A stretch of DNA of 64,000 nucleotides from an uncultured Eubacterium sp. (GTDB taxonomy: Bacteria > Bacillota > Clostridia > Lachnospirales > Lachnospiraceae): NCBI GenBank assembly GCA_947642745.1, contig CANRTU010000007.1:1-64000 (forward strand), in the 5' to 3' direction. Shown piece after piece: positions 29,024 to 40,805 of this stretch. The position numbers and the translations under genes were made by a program. Within the stretch, counting starts at the first letter, position 1. Each line of letters begins with the position of its first letter. The notes beneath the pieces are model-generated. The model did not search any database, was not told the origin of the DNA, and saw only the letters and a program-made list of their open reading frames with translations.

Positions 29024-30220
29024 TTATTCAGCGGTTGTTCCGCCTGTCGTATCATCCGTTGCCGTTCCGCCTGTCGTATCGTCTGTTGCTGTACCGCCTG
29101 TCGTATCGTCTGTTGCTGTACCGCCGGCTGTTTCATCCGGAGTCGTCCCGCCAGCCGCATCATCGGTTGCCGTATCAGGAGCTTTTACTGTATACAGTTC
29201 ATCAAAGTTTACTTTGCTCCATTCGCTGTCGTTTATTTCCCATTTACTATCATCTTTATATCCCTGCAGCACTTCTGTATACTTATCATCCCGCCGCTGG
29301 GTCAGTATGGATTCTTTTTTCTTCTCCGCCGCTTCTTTATCGTCCGTGGAATCCATGCGTACTGCGTAATATACACCGTCTGCTTCCACCACGGAGTTCA
29401 CCAGTTCTCCCTTTTTCAGTTTGTCTGCCGCCTGCAGCACCGCAAGATTCATCCCCGTCGTATTATCGTCTTCATTTAAATCCCCTTCTCCATAAGAGCA
29501 GGTAGAAATTGTATATCCTCCTTCCTGTGCCGCCGTCTCCATATCTTTGTTGGCAGACGCCACCAGGAAGTTCTGGGCTTTCGTCACCGGTGTTTCCTCT
29601 GTCTGTGTATCATCCGTTACTGTATCATCTGTCGCTGTATCCTGGGACTCACTTTCCTGTGCCTGTTCGAATTTGACATAGCTGAATGTCTTCTGGGCGC
29701 ACTCCTTGTCGCTGACTTCCGTATCAATGGTTTCACCAATAGCCGCGCGCATTTTGGACCTGATTGTATTCAGCCGCAGCATCTCCGCCACAGATTCCTG
29801 CGTGGCTCCCATTTTCTCTATGGCTTCTGTGGTATTATCAGCAATAAATTTCGCTGCCGCATCAGTAATGGCGGTCTGTTCTTCATCAGTGAGCGTAATA
29901 TTATAGTCTCCGGCATGGGCATCCATCAGGTAGCATTCCTGAATATCATCCATTACACTTTTCTTTACGGATTCTGTCATGGTCGTTCCATCGCCGGAAT
30001 CCTGACTCCACATTTCAGTTCCATAAAAAGCCAGCAGATAAGAATCCATCTGCACCGCCTGATACTGCGCTATAAAATTAGCCACACCCATTGGAATTTC
30101 TTTTCCGTCCAGAGTTGCGGCTGTCGCTTTTGCGTCAATGGATTTGCCGCAACCTGTTACCGTAACAGAAGACAACACTGCTGTTGCCAATAACACTGCC
30201 ACTGTCTTTTTTAACTTCAT
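29024..30220 (-). CDS. SurA/PrsA-like foldase lipoprotein with C-terminal TATDDTTGG repeats
   Basis: Lipobox 'LLATAVLSSVTVTGCGK'; SurA_N-like helical region; C-terminal tandem GGTATDDTT repeats. Confidence 0.7.
   Translation of the reverse strand: MKLKKTVAVLLATAVLSSVTVTGCGKSIDAKATAATLDGKEIPMGVANFIAQYQAVQMDSYLLAFYGTEMWSQDSGDGTTMTESVKKSVMDDIQECYLMDAHAGDYNITLTDEEQTAITDAAAKFIADNTTEAIEKMGATQESVAEMLRLNTIRSKMRAAIGETIDTEVSDKECAQKTFSYVKFEQAQESESQDTATDDTVTDDTQTEETPVTKAQNFLVASANKDMETAAQEGGYTISTCSYGEGDLNEDDNTTGMNLAVLQAADKLKKGELVNSVVEADGVYYAVRMDSTDDKEAAEKKKESILTQRRDDKYTEVLQGYKDDSKWEINDSEWSKVNFDELYTVKAPDTATDDAAGGTTPDETAGGTATDDTTGGTATDDTTGGTATDDTTGGTTAE
29035..29165 (-). repeat. In-frame ~27-bp tandem repeats encoding GGTATDDTT
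   Basis: ccgcctgtcgtatcgtctgttgctgta and variants repeated head to tail. Confidence 0.85.
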
Positions 30221-30599
30221 AAATGAACTGCCTCCTGAGTTTTCTATTGATTATTTTTCTGCACTGTAATGACTGTGCTCCGGTTATGAACCCGGCCAGA
30301 TCTGTGCTGGTCTGCCGCCCCGGCCGGACACACTTAGGAACTGCCACGGAATAACCCGCCTGTTTCTTTTTTCTTTTTCTCTTCCGGATCCATTCCTGCT
30401 GACTTACGCCTGTACTGTCCGGACTTAATATCACAGCCATCCATGTACCGGCATTTGCCGCTGCTTTCATAAAAAATACTGTAAATTTTCCGCAGATTAT
30501 TTCGTGACAGTTCCGTTCCCGGTTATTATAGTGCAAATATCAAATGTCTGCAATAAAATTCAATATTTTTTCACAAAATCTGCCCCGGCCGGATGCGTG

Positions 30600-33500
30600 T
30601 TAACTGCACAATACTTTCATCTGTTCTGTTATATCAGAAATTAATTTAATGATATCCTGCTTCCTGGAATCTCTGCTGTTTTGTACCATTTTGTACACAA
30701 ATACCGGATTCTTCGCATTGGAAGTAAATGTAAATTTTCCATTATATGCTTTTATAAATTCCGGTATTCTGCCGGGGTCCATTTTCGCCCGCTCATGTAT
30801 AAGAATCCTGAGTACGTCGTCTTTTTGTGTAATTTCTTTTATATATACCCGGTGGGCTTTTGCTTTAAGCTGGGCGATTGCCAGCAGGTTGTTCACAGAC
30901 TTTGGAGGATCGCCAAACCGGTCCAGCAGCTCCTCCGTCATTTCATCAGCTTCATCCTGAGTCTCAATTCCTGCCACACGCTTATAAATATCCAGCTTCT
31001 GATATTCATTCTGGATATAAGAAGATGGAATAAAGGCGTCAATATTAATATCAATAGAGGTCTCAAAGTCTTCCACCGCCTCTATGCCCTTTGCCTGTTT
31101 CACCGCTTCATTCAGCATCTTACAGTACAAATCATATCCTACCGCTTCCATATGGCCGCTCTGCTGGGCGCCCAGCAGATTACCCGCTCCCCGGATTTCC
31201 AGATCACGCATAGCAATCTTAAATCCGCTTCCAAGATCTGTAAATTCTTTAATGGCCGACAGACGTTTTTCCGCCACTTCCTTTAGCATTTTATCCCTGC
31301 GGTACATCAGAAAAGCGTATGCCGTCCGGTTGGAGCGGCCGACTCTTCCCCTTAACTGGTACAGCTGGGACAGTCCCATATTATCTGCGTCCTGGATAAT
31401 CATTGTATTTACATTGGATATATCAAGTCCTGTTTCAATAATTGTAGTAGATACAAGTACATCAATTTCTCCATTGATAAACTGATACATAATGTTTTCC
31501 AGTTCCCGTTCCTTCATCTGGCCATGGGCAAATGCCACAGCTGCCTCCGGTACCAGACTCTGGATCTTTGCCGCCACGTCTTCGATCTGGCTGACACGGT
31601 TAAATACATAATAGACCTGTCCTCCCCTGGCAAGTTCCCGTACAACAGCCTCCCGCACCATTTCCTCATTGTATTCCATCACATACGTCTGTATCGGTAC
31701 CCGGTCCACCGGAGGCTCTTCCAGGACACTCATGTCCCGGATTCCGATCAGGCTCATATGCAGCGTCCTTGGAATCGGGGTAGCCGTCAGTGTCAGCACA
31801 TCCACGTTTGTTTTCAGCTGCTTGATTTTTTCTTTATGGGCCACACCAAAACGCTGTTCCTCATCTATGATCAGAAGACCCAGATCTTTATACTGTACAT
31901 CTTTGGACAATACCCGGTGCGTCCCCACCAGGATATCCACCTGCCCTTTTTTTAATCCCGCAATTGTTTTTTTCTGCTCCGCCGGAGTTTTAAAACGGCA
32001 GAGAAGCCCTAAAGTCACTGGAAAATCCTGCATCCGCTGGACAAAGTTGTTGTATACCTGCTGCGCCAGAATCGTAGTAGGCGCCAGATAAACGACCTGC
32101 TTACTCTCCTGTACTGCCTTAAAGGCAGCCCGGATGGCAATTTCTGTTTTGCCATAACCCACATCCCCGCAGATAAGCCGGTCCATAATTTTAGTGCTTT
32201 CCATATCCCGCTTGGTCGCTTCGATTGCCAGTGTCTGGTCTTCCGTTTCCTCGAATGGAAACAGTTCCTCAAACTCCCGCTGCCAGACTGTATCCGGCCC
32301 GAACACAAACCCTTTCTGATTTTCCCGGAGTGCATAGAGCTGGACCAGTTCTCCGGCGATTTCTTTCACAGCGGTACGCACCCGGTTTCTGGTCTTTTTC
32401 CATTCCGCACTGCCCAGTGTGTTTAACTTTGGCTTTTTCGCATCAGACCCGGCATACTTCTGAATCATATCCAGCTGGGTGGCAAGGATATATAGTGTGC
32501 CTCCTTTAGCATATTCAATCTTAATATAATCTTTTGTGGTTTTCTCAACTTCAATTTTTTCTATGCCACGGTAAATTCCCAGCCCGTGATTTTCATGAAC
32601 TACATAATCTCCGATGCCCAGATCGGAAAAGCTGGCGATTTTTTCTCCTTCATACACACGACGGCGTTTTTTCTTTCTTTTTTCCAAACCAAATATATCA
32701 GTTTCTGATATAACCACAAATTTCAGCATCGGATATTCATATCCCCGCTTCACCTTCCCGTACAAAGTCATCACTTCTCCGGGCTTTACGGTATGATCAT
32801 AATCTTCTGTGTAGAAGGCATTTAGTCCCTCATCTGTCAGATCCTGCGCCAGCCGCTGTGCACGTGTACGTGAACCGGATAATAAAATCACCTTATAACC
32901 TTTTTTCTTAAACTGCAGTAAATCTTTAATTAATAATTCGAAGCTGTTATTATACGGGTTTACAGTTCTTGTCTGTATGGGAAATACCTGTCCCACTGCC
33001 AGTTCAGGTACCCTGGCTTCCAGCGTGGCCAGCGCAACTGTATGCAGACGCTCCAGACGTGCCAGTATCTCCCTGGCGAGAAAAAGCGCTTCCATCTGTC
33101 CCGGCAGGATATATCCTTTTTCCAGACGCTGCTGCATACTGGCAATATATTCTTTTTCCACCGCACGGCCCTGTTCCACAATCCTCACCGGCTCATCCAG
33201 CGCTATGATCGTGTGTGCAGGATCGCAATAATCCAGCAGAGATACCGTCCGGCTCGTAAAATACGGCAGACAGGCGTCCAGATTGGCGCTGAGACCCGGT
33301 TCCCGGAGCTCTTCCACAAACGAATCCACCGTATGTTTCAGACGTGCGGCTTCTTCCGTTTTCATATCTTTGCGCAGCTGCCCGGTGACTTTTTCCATCT
33401 CTTTCAGAATGCGCTGGATACCCTGATCCACCCGCTTTTGATCCAGCAGAAATTCATTCGCCGGATAGATCGCTATTCTGGTAAGATTTTCGATAGATCT

Positions 33501-34133
33501 CTGGCTCCGGGCATCATAACTGCGGATAGAATCAATCTCATCTCCCCATAATTCTATCCGGTAAGGATTATCCTCCGTCAGCACATATACATCCAGTATC
33601 CCTCCACGTACCGCAAACTGGCCCGGAGCTTCCGCCTGATAATTCCTTTCATAACCCATAATTACAAGCTCTTTTAACATCCGGTTCAGATCCAGTCTGT
33701 CACCAGTCTCCAGTGTTCGTATCATAGACTGAAAACGTTGCGGTTCCACCATCCGGTTCATCAGCGCATCAAATGTAGTCACCACCGTATAATTCTCTCC
33801 ACTGGAAAGCAGTTTCAGCGCTCCGATACGTTCTTTTTCCAGTTCATTGCCATGAATGTCTGACTGGTAAAACAAAATGTCCTTGGCGGGAAAGTAACGG
33901 ACATTGCGGTCAAAAAACCGGTATTCATCACAAAATTCCCTGGCACGCTGTTCTGTAAAAGTAACAATCAGACGGTTAAAACCGGTTTTGCCCAGGCAGT
34001 GAATCATGTGTAGTTTCTGTGAATCAATGCAGCCGGTCAGCTCTGTAATGCCAGATCTGGCATCTGCGTACAGATGGCTGCGGATATCCCGGAATTCTTT
34101 CAAAGCCGACAGCGGCTCCATCAATGCATTCAT
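30600..34133 (-). CDS. mfd: Transcription-repair coupling factor
   Basis: 1177 aa; CarD-like RID 'GDYVVHENHGLGIYRG'; helicase motifs GDVGYGKTEIAIRA, DEEQRFGVAHKEKIK. Confidence 0.96.
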   Translation of the reverse strand: MNALMEPLSALKEFRDIRSHLYADARSGITELTGCIDSQKLHMIHCLGKTGFNRLIVTFTEQRAREFCDEYRFFDRNVRYFPAKDILFYQSDIHGNELEKERIGALKLLSSGENYTVVTTFDALMNRMVEPQRFQSMIRTLETGDRLDLNRMLKELVIMGYERNYQAEAPGQFAVRGGILDVYVLTEDNPYRIELWGDEIDSIRSYDARSQRSIENLTRIAIYPANEFLLDQKRVDQGIQRILKEMEKVTGQLRKDMKTEEAARLKHTVDSFVEELREPGLSANLDACLPYFTSRTVSLLDYCDPAHTIIALDEPVRIVEQGRAVEKEYIASMQQRLEKGYILPGQMEALFLAREILARLERLHTVALATLEARVPELAVGQVFPIQTRTVNPYNNSFELLIKDLLQFKKKGYKVILLSGSRTRAQRLAQDLTDEGLNAFYTEDYDHTVKPGEVMTLYGKVKRGYEYPMLKFVVISETDIFGLEKRKKKRRRVYEGEKIASFSDLGIGDYVVHENHGLGIYRGIEKIEVEKTTKDYIKIEYAKGGTLYILATQLDMIQKYAGSDAKKPKLNTLGSAEWKKTRNRVRTAVKEIAGELVQLYALRENQKGFVFGPDTVWQREFEELFPFEETEDQTLAIEATKRDMESTKIMDRLICGDVGYGKTEIAIRAAFKAVQESKQVVYLAPTTILAQQVYNNFVQRMQDFPVTLGLLCRFKTPAEQKKTIAGLKKGQVDILVGTHRVLSKDVQYKDLGLLIIDEEQRFGVAHKEKIKQLKTNVDVLTLTATPIPRTLHMSLIGIRDMSVLEEPPVDRVPIQTYVMEYNEEMVREAVVRELARGGQVYYVFNRVSQIEDVAAKIQSLVPEAAVAFAHGQMKERELENIMYQFINGEIDVLVSTTIIETGLDISNVNTMIIQDADNMGLSQLYQLRGRVGRSNRTAYAFLMYRRDKMLKEVAEKRLSAIKEFTDLGSGFKIAMRDLEIRGAGNLLGAQQSGHMEAVGYDLYCKMLNEAVKQAKGIEAVEDFETSIDINIDAFIPSSYIQNEYQKLDIYKRVAGIETQDEADEMTEELLDRFGDPPKSVNNLLAIAQLKAKAHRVYIKEITQKDDVLRILIHERAKMDPGRIPEFIKAYNGKFTFTSNAKNPVFVYKMVQNSRDSRKQDIIKLISDITEQMKVLCS

Positions 34134-34134
34134 A

Positions 34135-34713
34135 TTACACTCCTGATTTCTTTTTATTATACAGATTCATCGCCTGTGCGATATCCTCCCCAACAATCCA
34201 TGGCACAGCGGCCACAGCATCTTTGACAGCATCCTGCGTCCTTTTACGGTCCTCCGCCCCAAACCGCCCCAGAACATAATCCGCAAGATCCCATCCGGCA
34301 GGTTTTTCCCCCACGCCTACTTTAATACGTGCAAACTCCTGGGTCCCGGTATGGGCAATGATACTTTTGATCCCGTTATGCCCGCCGGCGCTGCCTTTAC
34401 GGCGGATCCGGATACATCCGGTATCCAGACTGATATCATCATATATGACAAGCAGCTGTTCTGCGGGATCAATCTTATAAAAATCCATTACGGCACGAAT
34501 GGCTTCCCCGCTGTTGTTCATATATGTCTGTGGTTTTACAAGCAGCACTTTGCAGCCCCCGATCATACCATTTCCGCAGAGTGATTTATATTTTGTCCGG
34601 GTAAAAGTGATATGATGTTCATCCGCCAGGGCATCCAGCACGTCAAATCCGATATTGTGTCTGGTATTTTCATATTGTCTGCCGGGATTTCCAAGACCTG
34701 CTATTACATACAT
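34135..34713 (-). CDS. pth: Aminoacyl-tRNA (peptidyl-tRNA) hydrolase
   Basis: MYVIAGLGNPGRQYENTRHNIGFDVLD; LVKPQTYMNNSGEAI; GSAGGHNGIKSI. A 36-aa N-terminal extension to 34821 is possible. Confidence 0.94.
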   Translation of the reverse strand: MYVIAGLGNPGRQYENTRHNIGFDVLDALADEHHITFTRTKYKSLCGNGMIGGCKVLLVKPQTYMNNSGEAIRAVMDFYKIDPAEQLLVIYDDISLDTGCIRIRRKGSAGGHNGIKSIIAHTGTQEFARIKVGVGEKPAGWDLADYVLGRFGAEDRKRTQDAVKDAVAAVPWIVGEDIAQAMNLYNKKKSGV

Positions 34714-34929
34714 GCTATCTGTTTCCTCTCCATTTGTTTCTTCTTTATTATTTTCTCTACGAAAATAATTTCTGATTCTGTTAATAAGATTATTATGTAC
34801 AAACTGGTTCATTTCAGACATATTCTGAGTTTACCTTATTTTTCCTGGTTTGTCATCCATTTTCTATTCTATTTGCCGTACCCTTTCATATACATATTAC
34901 AATTAATGATTCAGCCGTTGGTGAATGCT

Positions 34930-36183
34930 ATGAAACCTGATTTCTTCCGATATTTGTTCCGAAATTTATCCGGATATTTCTCCCGGTCTGTACGCCCGTC
35001 TGCCCGGGCCGTTCTGCTGGGCATCGTTTTGTGCCTGTTATTGATTTTCTATTCAGAACAATTCCGGTTTCTGAACAGATCCGCTACTTCCAGTAATGCG
35101 GACTCCGGCAATGATTATATTAAATGGGTGGATTTTCAGGTAACAAGTGAAGCAATGAATGACGCCTATCAGTATGATTTAAAGGCACATGATACAGATA
35201 CGCCCCTGGACTGGGTATCTCTGCTGGCAGTACTGGGTGTAAAATATGGAGGTGATTTTAAAAACTATAAAAAAGAAGATCTGGAACAGATAGTAAATAA
35301 AATATTAAATAAAGAATCAACATTTGAGCAACTGGTCAGCGGCATGAAACATTATGATTACTACAACGAAGCGTACCATGCTGTACTGGGAGGATTTGTC
35401 GGTACTTATCAGGTGCCTGTTACCAGTTCCGCTGATTCTGACGTACAGGAAAAGGCCTCCGGCCCTGCGTCTTCTTCTACCCCGCCAGAACCACCGGCAG
35501 CCGGAACAGATACGCCAGCTGCTCCTGACACAGGTACAAAACAGTCTGCCGGACAGAATCCGCCGGCGTACCAGACATTATACGGACTAAAAGCATATTC
35601 TCCTATCGCAAAAGGATTTCCTTATACAGATTATGACGATTTTGGCACGTCCCGGTCTTTTGGTTTCCGCCGCCAGCACCTGGGGCATGATATGATGGGA
35701 CAGATCGGAACTCCTATCATTGCCGTGGAGTCCGGTTATGTGGAATGTCTCGGCTGGAACCGTTATGGAGGCTGGCGCATCGGTATCCGCAGTTTTGACA
35801 AAAAACGCTATTATTATTATGCCCATCTGCGCCAGGATTTCCCATATTGCAAAACGCTAAAAGAAGGCAGTATCGTTACTGCAGGCGATGTTATCGGTTA
35901 TATGGGTCATACTGGTTACAGCGATAAGGAAAACGTAAACAATATAGATATCGTTCATCTGCATTTTGGTATGCAGCTGATTTTTGATGAATCCCAGAAG
36001 GAAGGTAATAACGAAATATGGATCAGCTGTTATGAACTGACAAAGTTTCTTTCGCAGCACAGAAGTGAAACAGTAAAAGATGAAGCTACCAGAGAGTGGC
36101 GCCGGACAGAAGAAATGATTGATCCCGCTGCCGAAAACTATGAGCTGCAGCCGCCGGATTCGGGCAAAAACCAGGACGACTGA
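34930..36183 (+). CDS. M23 family metallopeptidase (LytM domain), membrane anchored
   Basis: Single TM near N-terminus; 'RRQHLGHDMMGQIGTPIIAVESGYVECLGWNRYGGWRIGIRSFDKKRYYYYAHL...VTAGDVIGYMGHTG...VHLHFGMQ'. Confidence 0.88.
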   Translation: MKPDFFRYLFRNLSGYFSRSVRPSARAVLLGIVLCLLLIFYSEQFRFLNRSATSSNADSGNDYIKWVDFQVTSEAMNDAYQYDLKAHDTDTPLDWVSLLAVLGVKYGGDFKNYKKEDLEQIVNKILNKESTFEQLVSGMKHYDYYNEAYHAVLGGFVGTYQVPVTSSADSDVQEKASGPASSSTPPEPPAAGTDTPAAPDTGTKQSAGQNPPAYQTLYGLKAYSPIAKGFPYTDYDDFGTSRSFGFRRQHLGHDMMGQIGTPIIAVESGYVECLGWNRYGGWRIGIRSFDKKRYYYYAHLRQDFPYCKTLKEGSIVTAGDVIGYMGHTGYSDKENVNNIDIVHLHFGMQLIFDESQKEGNNEIWISCYELTKFLSQHRSETVKDEATREWRRTEEMIDPAAENYELQPPDSGKNQDD

Positions 36184-36216
36184 AATATCGTCCGAAGACT
36201 GACAATGGATTCAGAA

Positions 36217-36300
36217 GGGGCTGCCGGATATGATCTTTTCATACAGGATACACATCAGCCGGCATCTTATATGAAAATTTCATTTCTGGCAGCCCCTTAT
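36217..36300. terminator. Convergent terminator-like inverted repeat between the M23 gene and spoVG
   Basis: aggggctgccgga ... tctggcagcccctt flanking a ~60-nt loop. Confidence 0.5.
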
Positions 36301-36303
36301 CAG

Positions 36304-36585
36304 TTATACTGTTACATCTTTATCTTCCTGCATTTCTTTCTGATATTCATCCAGAATAATAGTCTGAATTCTGTCTCTCGTCTCAGAATTAATCGGATGA
36401 GCGATATCCCGGAATTCTCCATCAGAGGCCTTTCTGCTTGGCATTGCAATAAACAATCCCTTGACCCCTTCGATCACTTTAATATCATGCACAACGAACT
36501 CATCGTCAATCGTGATAGATACTACAGCCCTCATTTTTCCTTCTTTTTCAACTTTTCGGACTCGGACATCTGTTATTCGCATCAT
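36304..36585 (-). CDS. spoVG: Septation regulator SpoVG
   Basis: [64 protein letters not shown]. Confidence 0.96.
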   Translation of the reverse strand: MMRITDVRVRKVEKEGKMRAVVSITIDDEFVVHDIKVIEGVKGLFIAMPSRKASDGEFRDIAHPINSETRDRIQTIILDEYQKEMQEDKDVTV

Positions 36586-36627
36586 CTTTCGCCCCTTTCT
36601 TCTTATGAAAAACAATTCTGTATTTAA

Positions 36628-37749
36628 TTATAATCCATATCGTTCATTGTTATCCTCGACTACTACCTTAACTCCGCTGTCCCCACAATAATAAGTATTT
36701 GCCTTTAACGTACCCCTGCTTTCTACGATACAATTCTCGATATGCGTATTATCGCCTATATATACTTCATTTAATATAATAGAATCTTTAATTACACAAT
36801 TTTTACCTACGAACACTTCTTTAAACAGTATTGAATTTTCTACTTTACTGTTTATAATACAGCCGCTGGCTACCAGGCTGTTACGAACCTGTGAACCGGT
36901 ATTATATTTTGCCGGCGGCAGGTCATCGACTTTTGAATAGACATGGGGATAATCCCTGAAGAAAAATTTACGTACCTCTGGTTTCAGGAAATCCATATTT
37001 GTCTGATAATAAGATTCAACGGTGGAAATGTTGCTCCAGTATCCGTCCAGTTTGTAACCATAAATCCGTTTCAGATTTTTATAACGGATTAAGATATCTG
37101 TAACAAAATCATTCCGGCTCTCCTGCGCACAGTGTTCCAGCAGATCAATCAGCTGTCTTCTGCGCACTACGTATATTCCCGTGGAGATCGTGTTGGAACG
37201 GGCAACCATTGGTTTTTCTTCAAATTCTACAATTCTGGAATCTTCGTTCATTCTGACGACGCCGTATCTGCTTACGTCCTCAGATTCACCCATATCCTTA
37301 ACGCTGACTGTAATATCAGCTTTTTTCTCTATATGATAATCCAGTATCCTGTTATAATCTACTTTGTAAACACAATCGCCGCTTGTAATAATCACATAAG
37401 GTTCATGGCAGCGTTTCAGAAAATCAATGTTCTGGTACATAGCGTCTGCTGTACCACGGTACCACCAGCTGTTATCCGCTGTAACGGTTGGCGTAAATAC
37501 ATAAAGACCGCCCTGTTTTCTTCCAAAATCCCACCATTTGGATGAACTTAAATGTTCATTGAGCGAACGTGCATTATACTGGGTCAGCACTGCAACGGTC
37601 TGAATCTGGGAATTTGTCATATTACTTAAAGCAAAATCTATGCAGCGGAAATTTCCACCCACCGGCATTGCCGCAATTGCCCGCTTTCTGGATAATTCCC
37701 TCATCCGGTTGTTGTTTCCGCCTGCCAAAATCAGTCCCAGCGCTTTCAT
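36628..37749 (-). CDS. glgD: Glucose-1-phosphate adenylyltransferase subunit GlgD
   Basis: ADP-glucose pyrophosphorylase-like, '[43 protein letters not shown]', directly after glgC. Confidence 0.93.
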   Translation of the reverse strand: MKALGLILAGGNNNRMRELSRKRAIAAMPVGGNFRCIDFALSNMTNSQIQTVAVLTQYNARSLNEHLSSSKWWDFGRKQGGLYVFTPTVTADNSWWYRGTADAMYQNIDFLKRCHEPYVIITSGDCVYKVDYNRILDYHIEKKADITVSVKDMGESEDVSRYGVVRMNEDSRIVEFEEKPMVARSNTISTGIYVVRRRQLIDLLEHCAQESRNDFVTDILIRYKNLKRIYGYKLDGYWSNISTVESYYQTNMDFLKPEVRKFFFRDYPHVYSKVDDLPPAKYNTGSQVRNSLVASGCIINSKVENSILFKEVFVGKNCVIKDSIILNEVYIGDNTHIENCIVESRGTLKANTYYCGDSGVKVVVEDNNERYGL

Positions 37750-39029
37750 ACCATTTCACCTGCCTTTATAATGGCATCTCCGCCTGCGAGCATTCCGTCA
37801 GGATAATCTGATGCCGTTGTCGTGCCAAGAATTGCTGTATTTCTGCCTATCCTGACATGGGCAGGTATGACAGAATCTTCTCCGATTGTAACCAGATCCG
37901 ACGCATATACTTTTGGATTGTAGGTACTCGGCGCAAAATCGCCTGTTCCCAGTAGCGCACCGTCTCCGATCTTTGTATTCTCTGCGATGATCCCCTTATC
38001 AATGATCACATTTTCACCAATTGTCACATCCTGCATAATGATGGAATTACGTACTACAGAACCTCTGCCAATAGTTACTCCCGCACCGATCACCGAACTG
38101 TATACTTCTCCATAGATGTCGCTTCCCTCACCGATCAGGCTTTTGTCAACAATTGCTTCCGATGCGATATACTGGGGCTCAATCATATCGCATTTTGTAT
38201 AAATCTTCCAGTATTTTTCATACAGGTTAAATTCCGGAATCAGGTCAATCAGTTCCATATTGGCTTCCCAGTAAGAAGCAAGTGTTCCTACGTCTTTCCA
38301 GTAGCCATTATACTCGTAGGCGAACATCCTGTTCCCCTTTTCATGTAGATAAGGTATAATATGTTTTCCGAAATCACAGTGACTCTGGTCTTTCAGATCA
38401 AGGAGTGCGGACTTTAACACTTTCCAGCTGAAAATGTAAATTCCCATGGAGGCCAGATTACTCCTCGGATGCTCTGGCTTTTCTTCAAATTCTTTAATCT
38501 GCTTTTTATCATCTGTGATTACAACACCAAATCTGCCTGCTTCTTCAATCGGAACCGGCATGGTAGCGATTGTTACATCTGCATTGCGTGACTTATGAAA
38601 ATCAAGCATTTCTTCATAATCCATTTTATAAATATGATCACCGGATAAAATAAGGGCATATTGCGGATTGTAATGTTCCATATAATTCAGATTCTGGAAA
38701 ATCGCATTAGCAGTACCTGTGTACCATTCACTGTTGTCGCTTTTTTCATAAGGCGGAAGCACCGTCACCCCTCCGTTATTTCTGTCCAGATCCCAGGGAA
38801 TCCCGATACCGATATGTGTATTTAATCGAAGCGGCTGATACTGAGTCAGCACGCCTACGGTATCAATCCCGGAATTGATACAGTTACTAAGAGGAAAATC
38901 AATTATCCGGTACTTTCCGCCAAATGCTACTGCAGGCTTGGCCACGGTTGCAGTCAGTACACCAAGGCGGCTTCCCTGTCCGCCAGCCAGAAGCATGGCT
39001 ATCATTTCTTTACAAATCAATTCACTCAC
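37746..39029 (-). CDS. glgC: Glucose-1-phosphate adenylyltransferase
   Basis: [54 protein letters not shown]; left-handed beta-helix C-terminus. Confidence 0.95.
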   Translation of the reverse strand: MSELICKEMIAMLLAGGQGSRLGVLTATVAKPAVAFGGKYRIIDFPLSNCINSGIDTVGVLTQYQPLRLNTHIGIGIPWDLDRNNGGVTVLPPYEKSDNSEWYTGTANAIFQNLNYMEHYNPQYALILSGDHIYKMDYEEMLDFHKSRNADVTIATMPVPIEEAGRFGVVITDDKKQIKEFEEKPEHPRSNLASMGIYIFSWKVLKSALLDLKDQSHCDFGKHIIPYLHEKGNRMFAYEYNGYWKDVGTLASYWEANMELIDLIPEFNLYEKYWKIYTKCDMIEPQYIASEAIVDKSLIGEGSDIYGEVYSSVIGAGVTIGRGSVVRNSIIMQDVTIGENVIIDKGIIAENTKIGDGALLGTGDFAPSTYNPKVYASDLVTIGEDSVIPAHVRIGRNTAILGTTTASDYPDGMLAGGDAIIKAGEMV

Positions 39030-39410
39030 CCCGCATCCTGTGATTCAGCTTTTCAATCATTCCAAGCGAGTCTCAACATGCTGAATCGTAACGTTTTTTA
39101 TAGGCTTAGTATATCATAAACGCCACAAAATGTACATTATTTTTCACAAACTTTTTGCCGTGTCTGTAAAATTTTTGTCATATTAAACAAAATCTTACAT
39201 ATATAATTTTCCATTTCACAAATATATCAGAATCCGGATTTCTTTGCGTAATACGGGTTTGCGGCAAAATATTTCCCCTACTGTATGGTACAACGTAAAC
39301 TTTTTAAAAAAATTTCGTAACAAATGAATTGCAAAATCAAATGATATGTTTATAATAAAATAAGGCCATTTTTTCTATTGCGCCTATTATACAGAAATAT
39401 ATTATAGATT

Positions 39411-40805
39411 GTGCAGGTGTTTAATATGTATCAGATTAATTTTAACCAGCCGGTTCATGTGCATTTTACCGGTATCGGCGGTATCAGCATGAGCGGACTT
39501 GCCGGGCTGCTTCTGGACAGACATTTTACCGTATCCGGCTCTGATGCCAGACAGTCGGGGCTCACCAGTATGCTGGAACGCTCCGGCGCAAAAATTTACT
39601 ATGGACAGCGGGCTGAAAATGTAGATCCGAAAACGGATCTTGTGGTCTGCACGGCTGCCATCCATCCGGATAATCCGGAATACCAGGCGGCAAAAAAACT
39701 GGGTATTCCCATGATGAGCCGTGCCGCCCTCCTGGGTCAGGTCATGGGACATTACAGACATTCCGCGGCTATCGCCGGCACCCATGGCAAGACCACCACG
39801 ACTTCCATGATATCCCAGATCCTGCTTACGGCGGATATGGACCCTTCCATTTCGGTCGGCGGAATTATGCCGGCAATTGGCGGCAATTTTAAAATTGGGC
39901 ATTCTGATTATTTTATAGCGGAAGCCTGTGAATACTGCAACAGTTTTTTACACTTCTACCCTCAGTACAGCGTCATATTAAATATTGAAGCAGATCATAT
40001 GGATTTCTTTAATGACCTTTCAGATATCCGGTGTGCTTTTCATTCTTTTGCCTCCAATACTGCCGCAGACGGAGCTGTTATTATCAATAGTGAAATAAAA
40101 GATCTGTCTGAAATTACAAACAATCTAAAATCCAGAGTTATTACCTATGGCTTTACATCTTCCAGCGATTTTTATCCCGACGGAATTACTTATGACCATA
40201 CCGGCTGCGCACAGTTTCGTGCCATGCGCCGGGGCAGTAAGCTGTGTGATGTAAGCCTCAGTGTTCCGGGTCCTCACAATGTCAGCAACGCCCTGGCCGC
40301 CATTTCACTGGCCGATTGTATGAAAATCCCCGCAGATACCATTGCCAGGGGACTTCATGCTTTTACCGGAACCGACCGGAGGTTCCAGTATAAGGGAACT
40401 TTAAACGGCGCCACAATTATTGATGATTATGCCCATCATCCTACCGAGATCAGGGCTGCCCTTAAGACTGCGGCAAACTATCCACACCAGCGTGTGATCT
40501 GTATCTTCCAGCCTCATACCTACACCAGGACGAAGGAATTCCTGGACGAATTCGCCTCCGCTTTATCCGCTGCGGATATTGTGGTGCTGGCTGATATTTA
40601 TGCGGCCAGGGAAACCGACGACCTTGGCGTCAGTTCTCAGGATATTCTCTCCAGGCTCGAAAAACTGGGAACAGAAAGCTATTATTTTGCCTCGTTTGAA
40701 GAAATCGAAAAATTTTTATCAGAAAAAAGTATGAACGGTGACCTGTTGATAACTATGGGTGCCGGAGACATCTTAAAAGTGGGTGAAAACCTGCTTAACC
40801 ACTAG
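39411..40805 (+). CDS. murC: UDP-N-acetylmuramate--L-alanine ligase
   Basis: VHFTGIGGISMSGLAGLLLDR; AGTHGKTTTTSMISQILL; DDYAHHPTEIRA. Confidence 0.95.
   Translation: MQVFNMYQINFNQPVHVHFTGIGGISMSGLAGLLLDRHFTVSGSDARQSGLTSMLERSGAKIYYGQRAENVDPKTDLVVCTAAIHPDNPEYQAAKKLGIPMMSRAALLGQVMGHYRHSAAIAGTHGKTTTTSMISQILLTADMDPSISVGGIMPAIGGNFKIGHSDYFIAEACEYCNSFLHFYPQYSVILNIEADHMDFFNDLSDIRCAFHSFASNTAADGAVIINSEIKDLSEITNNLKSRVITYGFTSSSDFYPDGITYDHTGCAQFRAMRRGSKLCDVSLSVPGPHNVSNALAAISLADCMKIPADTIARGLHAFTGTDRRFQYKGTLNGATIIDDYAHHPTEIRAALKTAANYPHQRVICIFQPHTYTRTKEFLDEFASALSAADIVVLADIYAARETDDLGVSSQDILSRLEKLGTESYYFASFEEIEKFLSEKSMNGDLLITMGAGDILKVGENLLNH

Noticed and set aside
29035-29165. Possible CRISPR array from regularly spaced repeats
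   Set aside because: Repeats abut without unique spacers and encode an in-frame peptide repeat; no cas genes in the window.
29001-29505. Plus-strand ORFs with repetitive VVPPVVSSVAVPP / RLSYRLLLYRLSYR sequence
   Set aside because: Antisense translation of the in-frame 27-bp repeats of the lipoprotein gene.
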